64,000 nt of DNA, from contig NC_088717.1 in the NCBI RefSeq assembly GCF_963576615.1, forward strand, positions 15,238,108 to 15,302,107. Direction: 5' to 3'. This DNA comes from Watersipora subatra. Taxonomy: Eukaryota; Bryozoa; Gymnolaemata; Cheilostomatida; Watersiporidae. Position numbers and translations under genes: made by a program. Below are positions 25,401-34,100 of the stretch, piece after piece (positions within the stretch are counted from its first letter, which is position 1; each line of letters opens with the position of its first letter). The notes under the pieces are model-generated. The model was not told the origin of the DNA. It did no database searches and saw only the letters and a program-made list of their open reading frames with translations.

Positions 25401-25538
25401 TAAATAGAGTTAATATTGAAACAATTCGGTAAAGGGAAGCGTTTATAGGAGCAAGATGGTCGCACTCAAACATTTCAGTACCTAAAAGTCTAACCTTGTT
25501 CCCCCAACATTGAAATTCACTATGTCTCGATCATCCAT
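247..25538 (-). CDS. KCTD3: KCTD3/SHKBP1-like BTB and WD40-repeat protein, exons 1-10 (3' part outside the window)
   Basis: Ten exons on the minus strand join in phase into 458 codons: 25538-25495, 22697-22598, 21704-21631, 16157-15934, 12457-12355, 11379-11186, 7926-7811, 4737-4533, 3057-2887, 390-247. All introns are GT-AG. The product starts with a BTB/T1 domain (residues 1 to about 105, including [16 protein letters not shown] and [19 protein letters not shown]) followed by WD40-like blades with the family signatures [36 protein letters not shown] and [11 protein letters not shown]. Co-linear agreement with vertebrate KCTD3/SHKBP1, recalled rather than searched, runs through every exon. 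Human KCTD3 is about 815 residues, so roughly 45% lies beyond base 1. In vertebrates KCTD3 is linked to HCN3 channel modulation and SHKBP1 to SH3KBP1/CIN85; whether this single homologue does either is unknown. The gene is head-to-head with the GPCR gene at 27704. Confidence 0.93.
352..651. repeat. 60 bp tandem array (5 units) copying the acceptor and 5' part of exon 10
   Basis: Five 60 bp units start near 352, 412, 472, 532 and 592. The first is the genuine start of exon 10. The other four lie upstream (minus sense) in the intron and repeat the acceptor region plus the first 14 or so codons ([11 protein letters not shown] or [11 protein letters not shown]). Two unit types alternate (CTATAATAGTACATGCCTAT versus CTGTAATAGTACATACAGGT), giving a 120 bp higher-order period. 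The outermost unit is the most diverged. Several units keep an AG at the splice position; the type with ATAATATAG puts an in-frame TAG after the copied exon start. Confidence 0.92.
652..1309. other. Intron 9 of the KCTD3-like gene, unique AT-rich part
   Basis: No exon, RNA gene or recognisable transposon seen. A short C run lies near 868. Confidence 0.5.
1310..1535. repeat. Degenerate tandem repeat, about 25-28 bp
   Basis: Imperfect units around TTTAGTTTCACATAACTCAT recur across about 225 bp. The last three (CATTTCCCATATTTAGTTTC) are the most alike. Intronic in the KCTD3-like gene. Confidence 0.7.
1937..2530 (-). mobile_element. SINE-like repeat copy with (TA)n end
   Basis: The copy starts beside a (TA)n tract (1937-1956), has the shared CCAGTTATAGCGATAAGGTTTTAG block near 2078, a degraded tRNA-like segment near 2115-2190, another (TA)n at 2346-2380, and ends with TTTTTATTACCTGTGCAACG and GACATTCAACTAA near 2515. 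The same block order occurs in the copies at 16.4-18.9 kb. A 22 bp unit (GTCGTCTATCGTTTGTGTGT) is locally triplicated at 2010-2075. Confidence 0.65.
2887..3057 (-). CDS. KCTD3: KCTD3-like exon 9 (WD40 blade)
   Basis: 171 nt, residues 354-411. The acceptor is AATCTATAG/GTATC and the donor CTCTCAG/GTAATC. The exon begins [20 protein letters not shown] and contains [20 protein letters not shown], one of the most conserved KCTD3/SHKBP1 segments, then DLSDKHLLS. The split codon at the donor rebuilds the valine of exon 10. Confidence 0.94.
3640..3685. repeat. AT-rich inverted repeat
   Basis: TTAAATATTTGGTTAAATAT faces its complement downstream, giving a short cruciform-prone hairpin in intron 8. 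Confidence 0.6.
3840..4395. mobile_element. Foldback element copy F1
   Basis: Two inverted arms of about 110-120 bp. The left arm (near 3850-3945) has TTGTTTGTTGTTTTAGGTGA, CTGACTACCAGCATG and GTTAAAACGCTTC. The right arm (near 4290-4390) is its reverse complement (CTGGCAGTCAGACCACC). The centre is about 330 bp of unrelated sequence. Other members lie at 32.9, 52.4, 54.4 and 58.1 kb. No transposase is visible. Confidence 0.75.
4533..4737 (-). CDS. KCTD3: KCTD3-like exon 8 (WD40 blade)
   Basis: 205 nt, residues 286-354. The acceptor is TTTTCTACAG/GTGCAG and the donor ACTACTA/GTAAGT. It starts [20 protein letters not shown], continues [19 protein letters not shown] and [10 protein letters not shown], and ends [13 protein letters not shown]. 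It is nearly identical in order to vertebrate KCTD3 and is the strongest single-exon evidence for the gene. Translation read past the donor loses homology at once, which supports the splice site. Confidence 0.96.
4738..6957. other. Intron 7, left part; no feature recognised
   Basis: AT-rich sequence with no convincing exon. Short ORFs such as 5939-6154 have no recognisable domain. Confidence 0.5.
6958..7470 (+). mobile_element. Repeat fragments: SINE-end family and a pogo/mariner-like piece
   Basis: 6958-7300 begins CTGAATGCCCAGTGTTGCCC GGGTAATAAAA, the terminal block of the SINE-like family in the opposite orientation to the copies at 16-19 kb. 7330-7450 (CAGTGTTGGGATCGTAAGG ... AGAAACCTATAGTAATTA) matches 31485-31625 and looks like the end of a pogo/mariner-type element. 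Confidence 0.55.
7811..7926 (-). CDS. KCTD3: KCTD3-like exon 7 (WD40 blade)
   Basis: 116 nt, residues 247-285. The acceptor is GTTACCAG/GTAACTTC and the donor TGGCAG/GTATGC. It encodes [38 protein letters not shown], matching the FIGNQLVA...GKVGVWN...QHWQ region of KCTD3. The donor falls exactly between codons. The acceptor is the innermost of several near-identical copies (array 7921-8066). Confidence 0.94.
7921..8066. repeat. About 41 bp tandem array copying the exon 7 acceptor
   Basis: The motif AAGTTACCTGGTAACACAT occurs at 41 bp spacing (anchors near 7925, 7966, 8007) with a weaker fourth unit near 8052 and an outlying relic at 8231. On the minus strand each intact unit holds TTACCAG/GTAACTT, the true acceptor plus the first exonic bases. 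The copies therefore span the splice junction and offer competing acceptors. Confidence 0.85.
8116..8149. repeat. Perfect 15 bp inverted repeat
   Basis: AAGTTAATGCATACA, loop ACAA, then its exact complement. It sits in a TAATGCAT-rich patch that follows the exon 7 array. Confidence 0.85.
8250..10248. other. Intron 6, no gene recognised
   Basis: AT-rich. The ORF at 8724-8906 is lysine-rich low-complexity sequence without a domain. Confidence 0.5.
10249..10370. repeat. 14 bp tandem repeat, about 8.7 copies
   Basis: Unit AGGTCAATCTATCA, nearly perfect. It lies in intron 6 of the KCTD3-like gene. Confidence 0.93.
11186..11379 (-). CDS. KCTD3: KCTD3-like exon 6 (WD40 blade)
   Basis: 194 nt, residues 182-247. 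The acceptor is CTATCTCAG/AATACG and the donor GACATAG/GTGAGG. It encodes [32 protein letters not shown] and [20 protein letters not shown], matching the KCTD3 stretch TSPYLDWTIERVALNAK...VAVASESSIILWSV. The split codons at both ends (lysine, glycine) agree with the neighbouring exons. Confidence 0.94.
12355..12457 (-). CDS. KCTD3: KCTD3-like exon 5 (first WD40 blade)
   Basis: 103 nt, residues 148-182. The acceptor is ACAATTGCAG/TTCC and the donor TTTACAA/GTAAGT. It encodes [33 protein letters not shown]; the GHHNWI(V/A)AAY motif is diagnostic for KCTD3/SHKBP1. The exon is too short to stand out as an ORF and was found from the motif and splice signals. Confidence 0.92.
12728..12943. mobile_element. 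Short inverted-repeat MITE
   Basis: GCTTCAAATGGGTTTGGAGT at 12729 and its exact reverse complement ending near 12941 enclose about 170 bp. No clear target duplication was found. Intron 4 of the KCTD3-like gene. Confidence 0.7.
13551..14170. repeat. 21 bp minisatellite, about 29 copies
   Basis: Unit CATGAGGTACAAACTGTACAC with few substitutions. As 21 is a multiple of three and the unit lacks stops in several frames, both strands read as long repetitive ORFs ([14 protein letters not shown]); these are artefacts. Each unit holds the dyad GTACA-AAC-TGTAC. Confidence 0.97.
14268..14694. mobile_element. MITE, copy 1 of a family shared with 37.5 kb
   Basis: The ends are inverted: GGTTTACACTGTATCACTGG on the left, and GTTCACACTATATCAACATA read from the right. 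The interior shares GTGCACCACTTCGGCGATGG, ATTGGTCATCGCGGATT and CATGGCAGTTGC with 37528-37955. No protein is encoded. Confidence 0.75.
15697..15757. repeat. Polypurine tract
   Basis: 61 bases of A and G with one C, in the intron just downstream (minus sense) of exon 4. It is polypyrimidine on the sense strand of the gene. Confidence 0.9.
15934..16157 (-). CDS. KCTD3: KCTD3-like exon 4 (end of BTB domain and linker)
   Basis: 224 nt, residues 73-148. The acceptor is TACCTTTAG/GCATC and the donor CATTCCA/GTAAGT. It encodes [40 protein letters not shown] and GFIPPPE, matching the KCTD3 stretch LRHEAEFYGITPLVRRL...SCGSVLFHGYLPPP. The rest ([16 protein letters not shown]) is a variable linker to the WD40 region. 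Confidence 0.95.
16430..18932 (-). mobile_element. Four head-to-tail tRNA-derived SINE-like copies
   Basis: Approximate copies: 16430-17036, 17037-17385, 17386-18466, 18467-18932. Each runs from a (TA)n tract with AAATCTC, through GTCCAGTTATAGCGA-like sequence, a tRNA-like segment, and a terminal block TTTTATTACC(T/C)GTGCAACG...GGCATTCG. In the third copy the minus strand shows A box TAGCTCAGTGG (17559-17569) and B box GTTCAAATCC (17507-17516) at tRNA-like spacing; the fourth has GGCATAGTGGTTAGTG. A tRNA-derived SINE is the best reading. The 3' partner LINE is not identified. Confidence 0.7.
19388..20413. mobile_element. Non-autonomous hAT relic with 8 bp TSD
   Basis: Flanked by ATTTTTAC on both sides (19380-19387 and 20414-20421). 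The ends are inverted: TGCACAATGATCGCG on the left, and TAGAGCTGCACAACGATT read from the right; the left end appears to lack about six terminal bases. Subterminal TTAATC motifs are shared. It contains a BED-finger ORF fragment. Confidence 0.87.
19851..20039 (+). pseudogene. hAT transposase relic: BED zinc finger
   Basis: 62-codon ORF containing [20 protein letters not shown] and RCHLTNSHH, the C-x2-C ... H-x4-H pattern of BED fingers of hAT transposases. The catalytic and dimerisation parts are absent before the element ends at 20413. The ORF closes shortly after the finger, so this is a leftover of an internally deleted copy. It sits in intron 3 of the KCTD3-like gene on the opposite strand. 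Confidence 0.75.
20745..21420 (-). mobile_element. pogo/Tigger-like repeat copy
   Basis: Reads (minus) from CATACGAGTGCCCCAACATA and TTGAGATATGAGC-type ends, through a GAGGTCGCTTACGAGAACAG block, to ATGGAGTTCTTACC-complement sequence. The same blocks in the same order occur at 63345-64000. No intact transposase. Confidence 0.6.
21631..21704 (-). CDS. KCTD3: KCTD3-like exon 3 (BTB domain)
   Basis: 74 nt, residues 49-73. The acceptor is GACTTTTAG/ATATTC and the donor GATGTCAA/GTGAGTC. It encodes [20 protein letters not shown] and DIDVK, the central BTB/T1 motif (FIDRDP.(A/L)F..ILN(F/Y)LRTK). Too short to appear as an ORF; placed by motif and phase. Confidence 0.95.
21960..22520. repeat. Degenerate repeat region in intron 2
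   Basis: Related segments recur at roughly 150-200 bp spacing (ATAGAAGTTTCCTTTCAAAG near 22118 and ATAGAAGTTGCCTGTCGAAA near 22437). The ORFs here have no recognisable domain. Confidence 0.45.
22598..22697 (-). CDS. KCTD3: KCTD3-like exon 2 (BTB domain)
   Basis: 100 nt, residues 15-48. The acceptor is GTGCTACAG/GTTTGCC and the donor GGCGCT/GTAAGT. It encodes [20 protein letters not shown] and [13 protein letters not shown], matching the KCTD3 stretch [24 protein letters not shown]. The donor falls between codons. Confidence 0.95.
22698..25494. other. Intron 1 of the KCTD3-like gene
   Basis: About 2.8 kb of AT-rich DNA with no exon, RNA or transposon recognised. Short ORFs (24409-24612) look random. 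Confidence 0.5.
25495..25538 (-). CDS. KCTD3: KCTD3-like exon 1 with start codon
   Basis: 44 coding nt. It encodes [15 protein letters not shown] (last codon split); [10 protein letters not shown] is the canonical start of a BTB/T1 domain. The donor is AACAAG/GTTAGA. An in-frame TGA lies 12 nt upstream (25548-25550), so ATG at 25538 is the first possible in-frame start unless a 5' exon exists. Confidence 0.9.
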
Positions 25539-25551
25539 GAGATGAAGTCAT
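25531..25551 (-). promoter_or_regulatory. Short uORF overlapping the KCTD3-like start codon
   Basis: An out-of-frame ATG 13 nt upstream opens a 6-codon ORF (MTSSHG) that stops inside the main coding sequence, overlapping its start. If transcribed in this leader it would lower initiation at the main ATG or require leaky scanning. Whether the 5' leader includes it is inferred. Confidence 0.45.
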
Positions 25552-27703
25552 GTTAACGTAGGTCGCAACTAAAACATTTCCTTCCAGCTTTTGCCTGACC
25601 TTTTAATCGACCTTTATAGCCTCAGTTTACTTGCAATTTGCTTTACGGTAGACTTGACTTGATGAATATTGCGTTTACCACAACGATATTTTTCACGCAG
25701 CTCTCGTGCTTGATACGGTGTGTGGCGGTAAATTATTTGATCTACGGCTCCGCGTGTTTTTTGACGTGGAGAAAACAACTCCTTCCACAAGTTTCAACTA
25801 AAAAATGTGATTACACATTGGTATCAAATATACCGGTATATAAACCAAATATACTGGTATATTTGGTTTACACATGATTAAAGCATGCATATATTAATTG
25901 AAACACAGTCTATTTCAGTTTACATGCTATCGTATTGAGCATGCTGGCTGATATACGTAATAAATATCTAATAACTATTGTAACTGATTTTCACTGTCCT
26001 TTATCTCTTGTGTTTTTTTAATGTTTTGTTTAGTATCTAGCCTTTTTGCTAAATTTAATAAGTATGTTAATTATAGTTTAGTCATAAAAAATTTCATAAG
26101 TCACTTTTAGAGTATGAAGTTGTGATTATCTTAGTCTTTATGTATTTTTGTTAGCTATCCTAAATTGCATTAATTTAGCCTTGGGCATTTTATTGAAGCT
26201 GCGCATAAAAAATGAAGATAATTTAAACTTATCTGCAAAGAAAACATTATTGATAGAGGTTGACGTAATGAAAAACACACTGATTTCATAACTCTATTTG
26301 TCAAGACCAGCATTCTCTGTAGTCTTTCTAGTTAAAGTAGGATGTCTGCTTGCATATTAGTGATAGTTAAATGACTCTCCTAGTTCTATCATGAATCTGC
26401 TCAGATGATTGCAGTGTTGACATTAAAAGTCATCATTCATCTGAGTTGCTGATGAGATGAGCGGTTCTTTTCGCAAAACAAGCATTACAATTCAAATGGT
26501 GCGTAAATCATCAATAGTATTATGTGCTTTCTCTCAACTTTAGCTTGCTGCTATGTATATTTACCCCTGACCTAGTTTTATTAAGCTGAAATAGGTATAT
26601 CTTTATTATCATTATTAATAAAAAGATTATTAAGCAGGTGCTGGCAATAATAACACTGCTATTTATTTACAGCCCTAAACATAAATAGACAGTCCCTCTC
26701 TTAAATACCTTCATAGGGCATGTACGGCAGTTTGTTACTCTGGTGTTTGTGGTTGCTTTGAGTACCCGCTCCCTCCCCTCGCCAGTTTATTTACTCAGGG
26801 TGTGCATAACCCTAGGTGCTCCTGTTACTATCGGTAGCACCATCGCCCTTGTTTTCCAATTTCAATTTGCTTCCATTACTAGTTTGTAGCTCTTTAACAT
26901 ATTTCCTTTTATTATTTTCTGATTAATCCATAAACAATAATCCTAATTTCAGCGTATTTTTATTATTGCAGGTTTTTATCACAACCTTTAAGGTTGGCCG
27001 TAAGTGAGCTCGGGATTAATCTAAAAGCCAAAGGGTTGCCACTGCTTTCTTTTACAGTAGAGTCTCTCAAAATCTGTGCTGTTCCTAACACAGCCATTTT
27101 TGTTTATTATTATTATATTAGTTTCTGAACACAACCAAAACTAGATTTGTTGGTAATTGGCTGCAGCGTGGCCCCTCATTTCAAGGCTTAAAGCTGTAGG
27201 ACCTTGCGAATGATACAGCACTTTCCAAGCAGTAATTTATCTTACGAATATTGTTGTTGTTGTTTCTGGTGAAAATTCTACAGTTAAAAAACTTACCTAA
27301 GTTTACATTCTAGCATAAATTATGGCTACATTCAACATCGTAAACTTAGTTACTTACAAATAGGTTCTTAAATGGGCAAAGGTCTTTTTGTTGTAAAATC
27401 TTAAATGCTGTGCATTTTGAGAGTGACATTCATGACTTGTCTTCTCCTGTTGCACAAATAAACTGACCTATCAGGTACTTTGTTTGCTATTGCTATAGAT
27501 TGCGTCATTCATTCAGCGGTTGAAGCCTATTCGCTAAGCGAAAGCGTGAGGAATGTCCACAGAGGGAAGGCAGGTAAATATCCAGGGACGTGATCAGCTG
27601 GCTGTGAAGGAATAGAGGCGTGAGAGGGAATTCATTGTGTGAAAGGAGCGCGGCAGGACTAGATGCTCTAGCGTGATCTGGTCGTATATCACCAATACAC
27701 AGT
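25539..27703. other. Divergent intergenic spacer between KCTD3-like and GPCR genes
   Basis: 2.2 kb between two start codons facing away from each other; it presumably holds both promoters and 5' leaders. No TATA box or initiator could be assigned. A perfect 14 bp inverted repeat lies at 25841-25870. Confidence 0.6.
25841..25870. repeat. Perfect 14 bp inverted repeat, 2 nt loop
   Basis: TAAACCAAATATAC, TG, then its exact complement, about 300 bp upstream of the KCTD3-like start codon. The flanking TATACCGGTATA is also self-complementary. Confidence 0.85.
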
Positions 27704-28190
27704 ATGGAGTTTCTTAGTTTGACTAATAGATATACATTCTTGAATGAAGGAGTAATCTACGTTAACGGCACAGGCAATGCCGGACAGCTAGGACCATACC
27801 TCTTCGTCGCCTTCCCAGTTGCCATGCTCGCTATGGCTGCTGGACTCGTCGGTAATGTATTGTTGATTATAGCAACACGTAAAAGTCCGAGACTAAAAGC
27901 GCCCATATTTCAGTTGTTATTCGCCATAGCTTTTGCGGACATTATTCTTCTTATTTCATTCAGTTTGCCAGAAATAGCTAGTAAGTTCAACGATGGGCGG
28001 TGGATGTTCGGCAGCAAAGGATGCACGCTGCTCGCCTTCTTTCAGTTCTTACCCGCACATGTCACTTCGTGTCTAATCGTTGTCTGCTGCTGGGAGCGAT
28101 TTAACGCAGTCTGCCGACCTCACAGTGCAATGATGATCACATCGAGAAAGATGTCTGGAATTATAGCCATCACCTGGCTCCTGAATGCAG
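27704..28190 (+). CDS. GPCR exon 1 (N-terminus to TM4)
   Basis: 487 nt. The start was chosen because an in-frame TGA sits at 27674-27676, 30 nt upstream, with no ATG between. The donor is AATGCAG/GTAAAC. It encodes the short N-terminus, TM1-TM3, the ERFNAVCRP motif and the first half of TM4 (MSGIIAITWLLNAG). Confidence 0.93.
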
Positions 28191-31100
28191 GTAAACATGC
28201 TATTCATTTGAGGTTCTAAGGCCAGATTGACTGGGTTGGGGGAATAGTCCTATACTCTGGCCTGAAGGAGCGAAGGCCATTTGCCCAACAGGTACACACA
28301 AACATGGGCTGCACAAATAAATATAACTAGAATGTTATACCTCTGCATAAAAAATATAATGCCAAATATTTTTTTACGAAAACTTGTTAAAAATATATAT
28401 ATTGTTGCAGTATGGATCAACTTTATAATCTTTTAAGTAAAATTATTTTACACTAGCCATGAAAAACTTTAGGACTTTTTCTATTTTTTGTGCATCTTTC
28501 CAGTCTGATATTCGAAATTTTTTGTAGCAACTAGATAGTAACATTCTCTTTTTCTGACTTTTACCATAAATCATTCGTTGTTTCTATTCTCTGTATATAA
28601 TTTTTTCCTATTTTTCTTTCAAAACCTTTTGCTGAAAATCGAGGTCGAAAAATTATTTTTGTAATGAAAGTATGTAGGCCTACAGTTTAGGACAAAGTAC
28701 AAAAATGAAAAGTGCTCAAGTTGATTCGCTCTTAATCTATAAATCTCTAAATATTTTTAAATTTTTATTAAATTTATATTATAATATAATATAAATATTT
28801 ATTATATTTGTATTATATTATACTGCTCTAATGGGTTTTGCGTTTCTAACGCTTGAAAATATGAACTACATTTTAAAAGTTTATATTCTGGCTCCTGGTG
28901 GTACCAGGTTTTGGAAGCGCCTGGCATACTTCAGGGGGGGGGACATCTTATAATATCTTTATTGTAGTACCAGTAACAAAAACGTCATGACTTGATGCGA
29001 ACAAGGGCTGCGCTGTCATATTCTGGCAGACTGAATGGCAGCATTCATTACATTATTTAGAACTAATGTTGCTGCTGTACACGCAAGCGAATGAATAAAA
29101 TAGCCAATAAGCTACATAATAAATATAGTGATAGGTACAAGCGTAGGTAAATATAGCGATAGGTGTGTTGTACAAGGCCAGATCTGAAATACTTAGTTAA
29201 ATTGCTTTCTGGTAAAATATTATGTATGCCAGCAGCGCTGTAGAAACTGTCTCTATACAAGAAGTAAGTGTATCATTTCACTACCTGAAGATGTCTAGGT
29301 TATAGTGACAAACGGTCTCTTTGCCATCTTTCTCATTCGCTCGGCTGGTTGGTTCTTGGGAATCTGAGGTTAAATTAACACGAGGGCAGCGCTAGTCAGC
29401 ATTAGGCACATTTAACTCTGTTGCTTAGATGTTATGCTATATTCATTCCCTCAATCAATACAGTTAATTTGATAGGCAGCCGCACGCGGCAATCCGCTCT
29501 TTTGCAAGCGCTGCGCTGAAAAGGCCTCTTAACGATTTCATGCATTTGGCAGCACCTCACAGCAATAGCAAAGTAGAGTTCTTTGAGCTCAGCAACGTGA
29601 TGTTTCTCTAGCTATATATATAATTCGTATAAACAAAGGGCATGGCTAGCCCTCGCTCAGGGGACGCTTAGCTTTACATACATAATGCCAATACAAAAAC
29701 AATAAAGATGAATGCATAGAAAATTGACCGGCAATGGTGTAACCTAGATGCTTTGATGGATGTGCACGAATCTGTTCTGTTATGAACAATGTAATGCATC
29801 GCAATAAAAACATGTCTCCGACGGTATTCGACATTGTTGAATCGCTGTGGTTTTACTCATCAATTCTCTTGCCAATAATGCGCCAACTATTATGACGGTT
29901 TTTGTCGACCAGTTAAAACAATTAAAACTTGTTAAAACAGCTTCAAATGATAATAGTTGCGCGAAATAAACTGAACAGACATTTTTATTTACTCATTTCT
30001 AGTTATATACAGGTAGGCCTATATGACAAAATAAGCAAATAAAACTTATAAATAATTATTTTATATATTATTATATTAATTATTATTTTAATGCATTGAG
30101 TCTAAGCATTGCAAATTGGTCCAAGACAATTGGTCTAACGAGTGGTTTAATCTCAATGCGTCTAAAGCTAATTGGTTTAAAACTAACTCGCCCAGCAGAT
30201 CCAACGACACGTTTAGTCTAAAACCAACTCAGTCAAATATTGGCGCGTTGATCTAATTTGGAGTCTCTTGTGTGTGAGAAAGACTAACAATATTTTATAG
30301 TTTTTACTGGCACATGACATAAAATTTGGAGTTAGCAGTATAATTATAACATTGTTTATCATGTTACATTTTATCTCCTTTTTGTATTTTTTAAGGTTTT
30401 TTGTGCAGAAACTGCAACTAGTAAAAAATTTGTTCATTTTTAAACCTGATTTCATATCTATGAATAGATTTCTGAGATGGAAACAATATTTAAATTTTAC
30501 ATGTAATTTTTAATTATTATTTGATTTTATTGTTTCAGGTGTTTTAGCGCCCCTCATAGTCATGACAAAGGAAGTTTTACTAAAATATCCAGCGCCACAC
30601 GAAGGGGCTGATTTACCGACAGCAACCTCGTGTTACCTAGAAATGGAGCCCCACATAAAGCAACTCTATTTCACCATAATGGGTATGGTCTTCTACGGCA
30701 TCACTGCTATTGTCAGCATCGCCTACTTGGCCTGCACTATTTGTAAGGCCATGAATGTCGACCTAGAAAACTACTTCATCAAGGACGACTTTAAAAATCA
30801 CGTAAGTGGAACAGTTGGATGAGAGGGCTATATGACTATTTACGTATTTGAGATACGAGTGAATTGACAATGCGAGATCGATCCGCATTAAGCTGGTATC
30901 TCAAGGTATTACTGTACGACTTTTTTTCTCACGGAAACATTATTTTTGTAGATAGGTAGTCGTCAAAGTAGTATTTTAATTTAGATGAAAACTATTAGCA
31001 TGTAAGTTTTTATTTTGGATAATTTAGCTGAAATTGATACGCTATTACAGTTAAAGACTAGTGTAGATCGGAACACATTTGCTTATAACAGTCAATTGCT

Positions 31101-34100
31101 TTCAAATATGATAATTAAGTGTACATCAACAAAAAGTAATCAAGCCTTAGTTGGCATTCAGTGTATAGTTTAAAGAAATTGTAATCTAAAATTCATATGG
31201 CCTTCAGAGCCAGTTTCCATATTCGGCAGTGCAGGCAACTCTTTTTGGAAACTGTCTAGGGTAAGAATGTTCATAAAAACTATCCAAAAGAAGAATATTT
31301 AGATAAAAACAAGTTATATGAAAAATATCCAGATGAAATTATCCAAATAAAGAATATTCAGATAAAAACTATTCAGATAAAGAATATCCAGATAAAGAAT
31401 ATCCAGATAAAAATTATCCAGATAAAAAATATTCTTATGAACTAACTAGGTGAAAAATATCCATATACAAAAGACCCCACCATACAACATTATTTCGTTC
31501 CAGTGTTGGCATCGTATAGTGAAAATGTCGTATAGAGGGAAATAGAAACCCATAGTAATTAGCTAATGCAAACATCCCCTGGAAAAAAACATCAAAATTT
31601 TACATACTTGCTGGACATATTAAAAATTAGTAACAAAACAATATGTTAACCTAAGTAACTGTAGTTACCTACAGTAGTTTTAGTGTATTTAGTGGTTATG
31701 GTCATAAAATGTAAGATTCCTATGTACTATATGCAGTAGCAGCAGTACGTAGCATAGGAAGCTCTTACCTTTGAGGCAGACGTGTAACAAAAATGTTGAA
31801 TTTAACTTAAAGAATTTAGCTTACTAAACACATACTTAAAGTTAGGTTTTAGTATTGAGTTTACTAATCTAAATTTCAACTTTGTCATCGTCTAAAATTT
31901 TATCACCTATCTGTTTCCAGTTTTGTTTTCACTATAACTAATAACAAATAACGCTGAACTAAGAGAGAGAGAAAGCATCATATCTCTTTCAGGCGTTGTG
32001 AGAGAGATTTCAGCGAATACCATATCAGAATTTTTGTTATTTCGACATTTACAGCACATCAACTGCCAAATTTTAAATTCGAAAGAAATTTTTGTTGATA
32101 TTGTATGGCGAAAAAAATGTCATATGGGGGATGAAAAAAACATTGTGTGTGACATCTTAAGGAGAAAAAATCATATAACGGGGATATCGTGACCCGGGGG
32201 AAGGGGGAGGGGGGGAGGAAGGCGCACTGAAAAAACTAACTCGAAAAAAATGTTATTGGAATGTCTTGCCAACATTAAAGTATCCAATTATGGGCTGTCT
32301 AAGTAATGACAAGCCTATAATGCAGTATGGCAGCAATGCCATTATTGGCTCTTTCTACAGGCCGGCAGCTCGGCAGCTGGACTGTAGAAAGAACAAATAG
32401 TGACATTTGATTGCGCTCTAGGGCATATCAAGAGTTCAACCACGAAATATTAGGTAATCATCGCCACTGCTAGTAATTGCTTGTTACATTGTACAGCCAG
32501 CCATTGTGTGGGGGGCTGTTTCGCATTTTGCCCTTTCTGTACGGCTACTAGGGTGTTTCTATTCATGCTTTCTTTTCCATTGAGAAGTATCAATAGAACT
32601 ACAGATATAGTTTCATAGGGCAAATAATCAATAGATAATTGGCATATTTATTTCCGGGAGTAACGGGAGTAACGGGCGTAGGCCAGATAACAGTCGGGTG
32701 TTGATGTGAGAGACGAAACCGTAGTAAATGAGATGCTTCTTTTTTCCTGTCTGATGGCAAGAATCTTTCTAAAATAATAATCTCTTTTCCGTAGATATTT
32801 TTGAGCTTGTATTTATTATGTATTCTACCCGTATAGGGGGCACATGAAAAAGATGTATTAACCACAGGGATTAGGTAATGGATATTCAATCATTAATGGA
32901 TGACTCACGTCAAATTTTTAAAAACTTGATCAAAAAGTCTCGATATTTTTCTAGCATTTCAAATTTTGTTTGTTGTTTTAGTTCACCTGAATATCAGAAT
33001 ATTTCAAGATTAAAATCGGGAAAACTTGATCATATCTGGGCACGCCTTTTTCTTTCGAGTGTTTTAACTGCGATCAAGTTTTGTCGATTATAATCTTGAA
33101 CCATCCTGGCAGTCAGATCACTTAAAACAACAAACACATAATGAATAATAGAAAATTATTTATACATTTTGATAAAATCTTTTGACAGGAGTAAGCCATC
33201 AAGGTCTAAGTGTAACCATAACTGGAGTTATCTTCCACACAAGGAATCACTCTATTGATTAGAGTATTTACTCTATTCATTTGAAGAAAACTTGCAGATG
33301 AATTTACTAAAAACCTTAGCATTCACCAAATCTGTCTGTTATTCACTAAGTGGTCGGTTATTCTAACCTATTCACAAAGATCACAGGCTAAATCTTGAAT
33401 CTGGAAGAATCTGGAACTTGGTTTTTGCGCAGCATCGTGGTAACCTATCTGGAATAAAAACTACTGTAATTCCCCTACAATTGTCAGTTATGTAATTGGA
33501 ACCTGAATTCTGTTATTCTCCTTCGCTATATGCATACTCTCCGCACGTAGGAGGCCCAAAAGCATCCTTAAGTTTTGGGCTTCAGGCTAAGTTAAATCGA
33601 AAGGTCTGTAGCCAGATATCTATAGAAATGCCCTCCTTTGTGTTAGTTCTATTAAAATAACTTGCACCTCACATTAGGCAGAACCTTTCATCTTATTTGA
33701 TTCACGAAATGTACTGAAAAGCAGATAAAATTGATCATGTAATCCTTTTAAGGAAGACAAACAAGATTACAAGATGTTTATCTAAAATATCTCTTTCTCC
33801 TGGGAAGATCAATGATTTTAGTCATCGGCTGATTGAACCCGCTGAGAGAATGTTCGGTGCAGTCGATTGTTGACCATCTTTATTCATTTCGTTTATTCAA
33901 ACAAGATGAAGTTCTCAGCGATGAACTCTCTGCCCTTGATCAATTCTACCCGGTCCCTATTGACCGGCTGGATTTGATAATAATCGCGCCTGGCTTCATT
34001 AACCAGACTAGCGTTCACATAATAGATACCAGCGCTTACGCACTCCCTCAGCCCTCCAAACAACATCTCCTCAATTTTGGCAATACAGTCATGGCCAGTA

